Source: Cervus elaphus (taxonomy: Eukaryota > Chordata > Mammalia > Artiodactyla > Cervidae). Taken from it: a stretch of 64,000 bases of DNA. Positions 55,338 through 64,000 of the stretch are shown in pieces; within the stretch, counting starts at the first letter, position 1, and the number at the start of each line of letters is the position of its first letter. The notes below the pieces were generated by a model. It was given only the letters and a program-made list of their open reading frames with translations, ran no database searches and was not told where the DNA came from. The translations under genes were made by a program, and so were the position numbers. The DNA is taken from the NCBI RefSeq assembly GCF_910594005.1, contig NC_057823.1:58712015-58776014 (forward strand), written 5' to 3'.

Positions 55338-57114
55338 TCTTATATATAGTGTTAGCTTATAAAAGGTTTTATTAAGGAATACAGTGCAATCACAAGACCC
55401 ATGCACAAGTCAGTCTCATTAATTGATAGCTATAAATGCCACCTGAGCCCATCATTTCTTTCCCAAAGTCAGAAAATACATAGCACATCAAATCATAAAG
55501 ACAATAATAATTTAAGACTTTGGGCTGATTCTCTGATTGGAGTGTTCTTTTTTATTTTCAAAGGAAGAGTACTCTTTGGGAAAGAATGAGGTCAGCAATT
55601 CTGTTCAGTGAAAAGACTCCGTGGACTTAACACGCTTTGAGGCATGAGGAAGAGCTGCCTTTACCAGAGTGTTTTTCCTAAAGGATGTGTCCTCAGAGTC
55701 AAGATTCTATTTAGCTTGTTTATTTATTTAGTTGAAAGGCAAATCATACCTATGGTACAAAATTTTAAAAAAAGACCTACAGTGAAAAGTAAGTCTCTCT
55801 CCCGCTCCTTTCTCCCAGTCACTGAGTTTCTCTCTCAAGAGACACTCTCCTCTCTCCAGTTTCATGGGAGTCCTTCCAGTCCCTCTGCACAAACAGCCAT
55901 GTCGGTGAATTCAGGGCTTCTTCTGGAGAGCATTTCCTGCTTCCAGAGCACATCCACATTGAGAGCATCGTCTCTCCTGATCTCAGCAAACTGCCCAACT
56001 GCGTGAGGAAACCTGCTGATTACCTCCACGTGTGTCCCCTTCGCAGCATTCATCCAGGGTCCTGAGACATTTAATGAGGTCTGGTGTCTCCACCACAAGT
56101 TGCTGCTCCCTTTCCATACTCTTAGAAAAATCTGAACACAAATGTCCCACAGGTATTTAGTCGTAAAACCCAAATAAAATGAGTAAGCACTTGCCAAGAT
56201 TGATTTTTTTTTTTAAGGCAGTGATCCTTGAATTTCCCTACACAGGCACGTTTCTCCCCTTCTCTGCTGGGCTTAGATGCCAGCTGCATGTTGCCATGGT
56301 CCGAAGAAGGACCTGTGGGTCTCCCCTGGCAGATGCTGCCACTGTTTTAGCCTGAGGGCCCTGCAGGCAGCCCCTGGCAACATTTTAAATTCAACATCAA
56401 GCTTCAACTTGAAATTTGAAAAAGAGGGGGGGAAATGACAAGATGTCAAAGTCTCCGAACCCAGCAAGTGGTGCTTGCAAATGTACCCAATCTGGATTGC
56501 TTTGAGCAGGGGGGACGTTCCTTGTTTTTTGTGGCTGCTGAAAGTGACTGTACACCATCAAAGGGATCTTAAAGGATGTTGGAAGAGCTCAAAGGGGCTG
56601 CTGTGTCTCAATAAGAGACCTCCAGATCTGGCCAGTGAGCCTTGGAAGCAAAGGCAGGTGGAAAGCTTTCCAGAGTATATTTTTGAGGTCAAATAGCAGG
56701 TTGCAAAACAATGCATATAAAAGACCCATCCTTGGAAAAAAATTGTGTGCGAATACATAGCAAAAACTTTAGCAAGCTATACTCCCTAAAATTCACAGTT
56801 CTAAGATCATATAATATTTAACATTTCTTCCTTATATCTTTCTCTATCTTCTGAATTTTTTTGCAAAGACCTGATGCATTGCATTGTAACCACAAAAATG
56901 CTATCTGTATAAACTTTGAAAATACAAAAGGACAAAACTGGGTGTCTAGCCCCTCAGTGCCTACAGACTCCTAGAGCAGAAAACAGCAAGTTCTCAACTG
57001 CCCAGGCAGCTTAGTGGTCAAATCTCCAGGTGTGTAGAATTCAGGGAGCATGTTCACTTAGCAGTGCTTAGCGTGGCGTGAACCAGAGTTCAGTAATAAT
57101 AATATCCAACTGGA
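55338..57114. other. Intergenic with an old L1M piece
   Basis: An L1M-type block lies at about 55715-55860 (ggtacaaaattttaaaaaaag, cactgagtttctctctc). The rest is unassigned, and the short frames at 55644-56006 and 55862-56197 lie over this sequence. Confidence 0.45.
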
Positions 57115-57245
57115 TAGAGAGTCACAGCATAGCACTACTTTCATCATCCATTGCATCTCACAGCCTCTCTGGGAAGTACACAGAGCAGTCATCTTTACTC
57201 TCAATTTGCCTGTGGAGAAACTGAGGCTAGAGAAACATAGGCGGT
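57115..57245 (-). mobile_element. MIR-like fragment
   Basis: Antisense pattern with cctgtggagaaactgaggc at about 57210. Confidence 0.55.
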
Positions 57246-57877
57246 AAGGAGTAGCCTTGCCTGAAACTTGTCTTCAAGCATTTACCACCACATATTTTAA
57301 GATGTGTGCACACTTGGGAATCGTCTTGTGAATTTCAAACTACATGCTGCTCCTTTGGAGTGGTGATGAGAAAATTTTCCTTGAGAACCAGAAATGTAAA
57401 CTTGGGAATTATTGGAGGCAAAGGCTTCTGAAGGTAATACATTGTCAATTCCAGGTAGTTGCATTATTGGATAAAGATCATCAGATCAGGGAATTGTGCT
57501 ATCCTACCTGGCCTCCAATGAACATTTTGCAGGACTTTAAAGGGCTGAAATTTGGCCAGGGGCTGCCTCTTATTCTAGGTTTAGCTCTGGCCCTTAACAT
57601 GTGGGTGACACAATGTGACACCCTTTTCTTGATGATCAAAAGAATGAATGAATTTGGATCAGAGCTTTAGAGGAGAGAGACCCTTCCTTCTCTGTCCCAT
57701 GCTTCGAGTCTGTTTCCCTACATGGCTCACCTCTGATCCTCTCTGCTTCTTCTCCCCTACCTGACTCCTCCCCTGCCTCTGATTAGAACTTCCACTTGGG
57801 GGTGGGGGGCTTGGAGGGTAGAGCTGAGAGAAATATGGGAAGAATAGAAAAAAAATATGGTAAGAAGAGGGGTGGGT

Positions 57878-58072
57878 ACTGTGTATAAAATAGGTAGCTA
57901 ATGAGAACCTACTGGATTGCACAGGGAACTCAGTACTCTTTGGTGATCTAAAGCGGACAGAAATCCAAAAAGGAGGAGATCTATGTAAACATGTAGCTGA
58001 TTCACTGTGCTGCATAGCAGAAACTAACACAACACTGTAAGGCAAATTCACTCCAATAAAAAAATTTTTTTT
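57878..58072 (+). mobile_element. 5'-truncated L1 3' end
   Basis: Sense: gtagctaatgagaacctac, gcacagggaactcagtac, tgcatagcagaaactaacac, attcactccaataaaaa. An imperfect GGTGGGTA duplication flanks it. Similar to the L1 at 19763. Confidence 0.85.
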
Positions 58073-58424
58073 TAAAAAGAACAGAGGTGGGTAGTCAAAT
58101 ATAAGATATTAAAAAAGAATGTAATCCCTTTGCTCCCTCATCTACCAGAAAAGGAATGCAATTTCCCCTCAATTCTAGCTGCTCTGGGCACTAACTATAA
58201 AAATACTAAATGAGAAACGGAGTCGGTTGTTGTCATTTCAAATACAAATGGGCATGTACATTCAGCCTTTACGGCTAGATAACTTCCACTTCCAGCGCTC
58301 TGTATTTATTGGCTTTGACTTATCGATAGAACATCCTGGGGCCTGTAGTCCTCCTTCCCACAGAGCAAAGACACCATCAGCAACCGCTTTCTCCTCTCAA
58401 CCCATGAATAATAATGTGGATGAT
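58073..58424. other. Intergenic, possible conserved segment
   Basis: The part at 58225-58350 (ctttacggctagataac, tctgtatttattggctttg, cttatcgataga) is repeat-free and looks constrained. No gene. Confidence 0.4.
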
Positions 58425-58625
58425 GATGACGGTGTTATTATTATCATTTGGTATTTAGCCAACGTCTTTCCCCGAAGTACTTAAAGCACTTTATAGGCAT
58501 TGCCTTATTATTCCTCACAATACCTCCCCTGAGAGAGGGCCAGAACAGAGATTTGATTTCCATTTCACTGAGAGGAGAGGCTGAGACCCAGAGCGATGAA
58601 AGGGCTGCTCCAAGGTCACCTGGAG
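58425..58625 (-). mobile_element. MIR SINE
   Basis: Antisense: gtacttaaagcactttatagg, attattcctcacaatacc, tccatttcactgagagg, caaggtcacctgg. Confidence 0.7.
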
Positions 58626-60383
58626 AAACTGGGCTGAGGTTAGGAGAAGAACTGGGGGCTGGTAATGGCTGTTTAAGGGCGCCTTCCCACCTGCCTCGAG
58701 GGAGAAGGAGTCATTAGCTCATTCACTGAGTTGTAAGTGTAATAGGACATTAAAAGGGAAGTTTTGGCCAAGGCACATTCTAAAGTGAGGCGCTGGAACA
58801 AGATACAAACATTTTCAAAGGGGGTGGCTGAGAAACCCCTCACTCACCTCAAGGGTATAAAAGGGCCATTAGTTGGAGATGAGAGGAATTTTGAAGAGGA
58901 TTTCTTCACCCCAAGGGGAGGCGTGGAGGCTACACTTCACCTCAACCCCAAGGAAAAAGACTTCAAGACCATCAAAGAACTTAAAATGAGTCACTTGCTG
59001 TTTCTAGTGGACAGTGGACAGGTGTGAGCCACGTTCAAGAAATCTAAGGAAGATGAGGTTGTCCTAGTGGCCTCTGATGATGGAGATCTGAAACTTGGGA
59101 AATCATTGTTCTCCTAGAGTTAAATGGAGTAAAAGATACCTGAGTATTTCCCATGAGCAGTTGTGGACCACATGCAAGAGAAAGTCAGCTTGGGGCCATT
59201 GTAGATTCTGCCCAAGAAGTCCACCAGAAGAGGCAAGGGGGCCTTGGTAGAAAAAAACCTGGAAATGAAATCTAAGATGCCCAGGGGTGATGGGTGGAGC
59301 CATAAGCAATGAACAGAATAGGAGGCATTAAGCAAGCATTCTGCACTGATGTGGGTCTCAGTGAACGCAAGGAAACCTCTCAAGAGAGTGAGCTTTACAC
59401 TTCTGCCAAGTCTAATATTAGCATTGTCCAGGGAGAACATTCCTGCTTCTGTGTCTGGTCAGGCCACTCAAGATGGCAATTTCTTGCTCTCTGTACATCC
59501 CCTGCCCGACCAGCCTGCCTCTCCTACACCCTACTTACAACTGACTGACCTTCCTATGTACTTGTCCTGGGCCCCAACTCGTGACAGTTTTTATCAAAGG
59601 GCAGTGAGTGGTGTGTACTTCTGCTGGTTTCCCTGGTAACTAATGAGCCAACCTGATGTCAACTCCCCCTATAACTGGCAATCTCTTCTCCCCCTTGCCC
59701 AGGGAGTGAAGACTAATGCCTTGTCTTACCCACTGTCCACTGCACACTGGGGTGTTGCTCCAGTACCTTGTTTCAGACGTGTAAGCTCCCTGTCTGTCAA
59801 ACCACCGACGTCTGTGTTGCTGAATCTGGGCTCTTTCCTCAGTCTTCAAGCTGGGCAAGTGCAGGCCTTGCAGACCTGTGGGGTCCAGCCCAACCTCCTG
59901 TTACCTCTTCTCCCTCAGCCTGCCTCTCCTGCAGGAGTTAAGGGGACTTAGGAATGAGAAGTATTTACAGAAGTCTATCAGATCCCATTCCCCAACTGCA
60001 GTGCTAAGGCAGGGGAGCTGAACATTTAACTTTAAGTCATATTAGATATATTTATTATTACATGGTGACTGGGTATCTTAATTACCAAATTGAGACCATG
60101 TTTTATGAATTAAAGTAAATGTAAGTTGCCTAAGAGTAAACAGAACAGTCACGGGAACCAGCCTAAATATTTATCCTGTGGAAGAAGAACTCACCCCACA
60201 GGGCAGGTGTAAATGAACAGAGGGATCAACATTAAAGTACTTTGTGATTACATCCCATGAACTTATTTAACAAAATAGTTGTATAAGCTTTCCTGAGGTC
60301 AGGGGTCGTACCAATAAACACTGCAATGCTGTAAACATGATTTTCACCATCATTTATATCCATATATATCCAACATCATATAA
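58626..60383. other. Intergenic, no gene seen
   Basis: Several 70-107 codon frames on both strands (58764-59951) have no recognisable domain, no exon-boundary support and mutual overlap. No young repeats over about 1.7 kb. Confidence 0.45.
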
Positions 60384-60586
60384 AAGTGAAAGTGTTAGTC
60401 ACTCAGTCATGTCCAACTCTTTGTGACCCCATGAACTGTAGCCTGCCAGGTTCCTCTGTCCATGGAAAATTCTCGAGCCAAGAATACTGGAATGGGTTGC
60501 CATTCCCTTGTCCAGGGGATCTTCCCAACCCAAGGGATAGAACCCAAATCTCCCACATTGCAGGCAGTCAGTCACCAGGGAAGCCC
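60384..60586 (-). mobile_element. Bov-tA SINE
   Basis: Antisense: gtgttagtcactcagtcatg, gaatactggaatgggttgcc, and a shortened tRNA-like head ending caccagggaagccc. Confidence 0.9.
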
Positions 60587-60619
60587 TATCAAAAAGCAAC
60601 TACCATTTAAAAGCATAGA

Positions 60620-60835
60620 TTCTGGGTGAGGCACTGACAAAGAACTTCATATAGATCATCTCAGTTAATGCTCTCAGTTACCCTAAGAAGTAGATGTTCC
60701 TCCCATTTTCTTGATAAGGAAACTGAGGCATAGAAAGGTAAAACAAACTTGCCTATAGGCACACACCTTATTAAGTGGCAGAGCTAGAATTCACCCCAGG
60801 TTTGTCTGACTCTAAACCTTGCTTCTAAGCCATGC
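60620..60835 (-). mobile_element. MIR SINE
   Basis: Antisense: atctcagttaatgctctcag, ataaggaaactgaggcatag, gtggcagagctagaattc. Confidence 0.85.
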
Positions 60836-61029
60836 TATAGACCTTCTTCAGAGTCACACAAGCTGTTCTTGGCCTTTTCAGTGTCCTCCCACCCAGGGTG
60901 ACACACATTTAACCTTTCTATCCTCTGAGTGTCTATACAGCCTGGGAGTTTGCCCAAACTGAGTACCCTGAGCTCAGCAGTGTCTTGGTCCATGGATGGA
61001 ACGTAAAAGTATCTATTGACTGGCTGATA

Positions 61030-61200
61030 ACACATATTCAAGTGTGAACTTTGGAGTCAAGTTGACATCTGACATTTATTTTGTGATCTTTGGTAAAGTA
61101 CTTATCCTCAGTTTCATCTTCTGTGAAATGGGTTGATAATGCCTTCCTGGGAGGGCAGCTAGGAGGATTGAATAAGCCTGTTATCTATTATTCTACATGC
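61030..61200 (+). mobile_element. MIR SINE
   Basis: Sense: tgaactttggagtcaagttg, gtgatctttggtaaagtac, tctgtgaaatgggttgataa. Confidence 0.75.
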
Positions 61201-61249
61201 CTTAAGTAATTGTTTCTCGAAAGAATCACTAAATGTAATGCTGCCTTGT

Positions 61250-61740
61250 TGTTGTTTAGTGGCTGAGTTGCTGCTGCTGCTGCTAAGCTGCTTCAGTCGT
61301 GTCTGACTCTGTGCGACCCCATAGACGGCAGCCCACCAGGCTCCCCCATCCCTGGGATTCTCCAGGCAAGAATACTGGAGTGGGTTGCCATTTCCTTCTC
61401 CAATGCATGAAAGTGAAAAGTGAAAGTGAAGTCGCTCAGTCGTGTCTGACTCCTAGCGACCCCATGGACTGCAGCCTACCCAGGCTCCTCCATCCATGGG
61501 ATTTTCCAGGCAAGAGTACTGGAGTGGGGCCACTGCCTTCTCCAAGTGGCTGAGTTGACTCTGACCCTTTTGTGATCCCATGGACTGTAGCCTACCAGGT
61601 TCCTCTCTCTGTGGGATTTCCCAGGCAAGAATACTGGAGTGAGTGGCCATTTCCTTCTCCAGGGGATCTTCCCGACTCAGGGATCAAACCTGCGTCTCCT
61701 GCATTGGTAGGCAGATTCTTTACCACTGAGCCATCAGGGA
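61250..61740 (-). mobile_element. Bov-tA SINE split by a Bov-A2
   Basis: Outer element: the Bov-A end gttgtttagtggctgag at 61251-61267 resumes at 61545 (gtggctgagttgactctg) and runs to the tRNA-like head ending accactgagccatcagggaag at 61740. Confidence 0.9.
61271..61544 (-). mobile_element. Bov-A2 SINE nested in a Bov-tA
   Basis: Antisense dimeric Bov-A2 starting with a (ctg)n run, closely similar to the copy at 53228. A perfect 13-bp duplication AGTGGCTGAGTTG (61258-61270, 61545-61557) comes from the host Bov-tA. Confidence 0.96.
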
Positions 61741-62831
61741 AGCCACTAATGCTGCTTTGTGTTGTTCCTTATTCACGTATTTCACGACTAATATTTCCAG
61801 TCAGATCAGAGGTTTCATAATGGGTCAGTTCTCATCCTCTATGCAAGTGTTAGGTAGACAGTGTTGGTTGGATATTAGAGGCTGATTGACATCAGCCATT
61901 TTTGCCATGGAAGACTGCATGGTCTGGAAACTCTCCTATCGACATGGAGAAGTATCCAGCCAGGGGAAGTGCATTTCAGGGAAGTGAAGTAAAGGTATGT
62001 GACTAATGCTTAATTAAGTTGATATGTAAAAAAGTACATGTTTTGAGTCAGTGCATATCCGAAGTGCTTATTATATATAATCTCACTGAGTCTTCACACA
62101 ATGCTGTGAAGTAGACTCTATTATTGCATCCTTTTTTCTTTTTTTTGGCTTTAGGAAAATAAGATTTAAGAGAGGTTAGGTAATTTATCCAAGGTCACAT
62201 GACTACTGTGGGGATGATGGTATTGAAAACCCATTAACCATTTACTGGACCTAGGAAGTCTACCATTTGTAATTCCTACTTCTGATCTTCCTTATATATA
62301 ATTCTAGTGTTCACCTAGCATAAAATGTTATTACATGTCTTCTCTTATCTACTGTATTTTAACATTCACACTTTCATTACTTTTGATATTTATCAAGTTA
62401 TTTGGCACCCCCCCCCCCCCTTGGAAATAAGACAGAGTGGCTAGAAAAGAATGTGTCTTACCTATTGTTATATAAGCATTTTGAATTCAGAGACCATGTC
62501 TTCCCCATCTTTGTGTCTTTTCTGGGCCTTGCTCAGAGAATGTGCTCAATGAAGACTTGTTAACTAGACTGTTGACCAGATCTACTCCCAAAATATGCAT
62601 TCAATCGTTCACTTCTCTCCAACACCACTGTAACTCCAGTTCAAACTCTAACAAGTCCAAGCTACTCTCCCCTGGAGAACAATAAGCCGGCTTCCTACTG
62701 TTTCTTCCATTTCCATACTGCGACTGCAGTGATCTTTTTTATACCATTTGTAACAGGAGTAATAATTCGGAAATTTTAAACTAACACACCATTCTTTCCC
62801 CCGTGAAGAGTCTCAAAGAGCTATCGGCCCG
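61741..62831. other. Intergenic with a MIR and a poly(C) run
   Basis: MIR (antisense) at about 62050-62215 (cacaatgctgtgaagtagac, caaggtcacatgactac). A 13-C run lies at 62408-62420. No gene. Confidence 0.5.
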
Positions 62832-62960
62832 TCAATGCTGAGAGCTTGCGCACCTCTCACCTATCAATCCAGAGCGCACGTGCGCCTCTCATCCCGTCGA
62901 TCCTGAGCGCATGCGCACCTCTCTCCAGTCAGTCTTGAGAGCATGCGCACCTTTCTGCCA
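62832..62960 (+). repeat. Four-copy 32-bp minisatellite with NRF1-like cores
   Basis: Units at 62832-62863, 62864-62896, 62897-62928 and 62929-62960 share the order TCAAT..TGAG-GC-GCGCACCTCTC. Unit 3 has the palindrome GCGCATGCGC (62907-62916), unit 4 GCATGCGCAC, and unit 2 the 12-bp palindrome GCGCACGTGCGC (62874-62885) with a central CACGTG. The array is CpG-rich in AT-rich surroundings. Confidence 0.85.
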
Positions 62961-62989
62961 CGGGACATGATACTGGTGCCACTCTCCAC

Positions 62990-63270
62990 GGAAACTGCCT
63001 TGTCCAGCATTCTCAGAATTACATCTTCCTCTCTCTTCAGGCTTCAGCTTACACGTCACCTACCTACTCAGAAAAGCCTTCTGTGACTGCCTCACCTCAA
63101 ATCGCTGCCTGTCCCCGTTGTCTGTTTTCCTCTATCCCGGGACTCTCTTTAGGGCGGTGGTAACAATTTGGAATTATTTTGCTTATTTATATGCTTTTTT
63201 TTTTTTTATATATATGCTTATTCATTTCCTCATTCACTGCCTGACTTTTAGACTGTAAGTTCCCTGAGGA
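62990..63270 (+). mobile_element. L2 LINE 3' fossil
   Basis: Sense: caggcttcagcttacacgtc, agaaaagccttctgtgac, ttcctcattcactgcctg, gactgtaagttccctgagg. Confidence 0.75.
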
Positions 63271-64000
63271 CTAGTTAACTAAAGTTTCTGTTGAAGGGAG
63301 TGAGGAAAGGAGGGAGGGAGCCTTGTTAACAGATATTCTCAACATGAGCAGAACTGCTGAGTCATTCTCACATTCTCGAAAACTGTTTTTCGAGCATTGT
63401 AGTAGATGCGGTTGGTACCCAACCTGGATCCTTTCACCAGGCCGGTACACCCATGCCCCAGCCCTGCAGAGGTTGGCTGCTACTGGCTCACATATTTGTA
63501 GTCTTCTCAAAAGGGCTGTCCGCGCTTGCAGAGAGCCACATGGTGGGAGATGCCTCCAGAGGTGGGAATGGCATGGCATCTGGCTGATTGATGGGGGAGC
63601 GTGACAGTCCAGCCCCTTTACCTGGGCAGGATAACCTCCGAGATGCAGTTCATTCCACAGAGATCCCAGGGAGATCGCTTCTAGGCTAGGTTTTCCCTAA
63701 GTCCCATCTTTGCCCAGCTCCTTCTCCTGTCCTGTCTTCTGCTCTCTTTCTCTCTAACCCCTCTCCCTGACCCATTAGAGTCTTCTTCTGAGGGTAGTCC
63801 CTCTCAATCACTTACACAAGAATCACCATCTGGGCCTTTGCATCCAGAGAACCTCATTTATCACAAGGTCCTTTCACAGACACTGCGCTGGGCAGGGGCA
63901 GTGGACGAATGGGTACTGAGAGGAGGACACCGGCCACCGCTGAGGCTGGGACCTCAGCAGTGTCACCTTCCTCGTCCCCATCCTTCACACCCCGATTCAA
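63271..64000. other. Intergenic, window end
   Basis: Unique-looking, moderately GC-rich towards the end. The overlapping open frames on the two strands at 63271-63604 have no recognisable product. Confidence 0.4.

Noticed and set aside
63271..63604. Overlapping open frames near the window end as an exon of the next gene
   Set aside because: No splice sites or recognisable protein family, and frames of similar size occur on both strands.
1..64000. tRNA genes at the many A-box/B-box-like matches
   Set aside because: All lie in the heads of Bov-tA, CHR or MIR SINEs and lack an intact tRNA fold.
1..64000. CRISPR arrays, bacterial operons, prophage or plasmid features
   Set aside because: The sequence is mammalian throughout; the only regularly spaced repeats are microsatellites and the 32-bp minisatellite, which has no spacers.

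Overview
The window is nuclear genomic DNA from a ruminant, most likely a bovid. It carries Bov-tA and Bov-A2 SINEs, BovB (RTE-type) LINE fragments and cetartiodactyl CHR-type tRNA SINEs, over a background of mammal-wide MIR, L2, L1M, MER5A, MER20 and MaLR fossils. Cattle, sheep, goat or another bovid cannot be told apart from this sequence alone.

Only one intact protein-coding gene is recognisable: POU4F3 (BRN3C), on the + strand. It has two coding exons, 6519-6638 and 6954-7850, joined by a 315-bp GT-AG intron, and encodes a full 338-residue POU-homeodomain factor. Its start region is classical: a GC box and TATA box at about 6182-6227, a CpG-dense 5' UTR with two short upstream ORFs, and a 31-bp alternating purine-pyrimidine tract about 190 bp upstream of the TATA box. 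The first canonical polyadenylation signals lie at 9035 and 9083, so the 3' UTR is probably about 1.2 kb.

Layout. 1-6.2 kb is the 5' flank, with small CpG-rich patches at 1.02-1.27 kb and 4.79-5.26 kb and old MIRs. 6.2-9.1 kb is the gene. 9.1-14.6 kb is unusually CpG-rich downstream flank with few young repeats. It holds an orphan TATA box, GC-rich segment and splice-donor arrangement at 10.30-10.42 kb, a CpG island at 13.1-13.8 kb and an ATTA-rich block at 14.2-14.5 kb. From about 14.6 kb to the end is a gene desert dominated by interspersed repeats, with a few unique stretches that look constrained. In human the next genes on either side of POU4F3 are RBM27 and TCERG1; I see no exon of either.

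The only other gene-derived sequence is a COX6C processed pseudogene on the minus strand (52411-52830). It is dead (lost start codon, premature stop) and is flanked by a 14-bp target-site duplication. Next to it is a three-layer nest: MER20 split by BovB, itself split by a Bov-A2. I found no CRISPR, operon or new multi-gene system. The most testable novelties are the candidate non-coding promoter downstream of POU4F3, the upstream ORF whose stop overlaps the POU4F3 start codon, a four-copy 32-bp minisatellite with NRF1-like cores (62832-62960), and several insertion-history structures.
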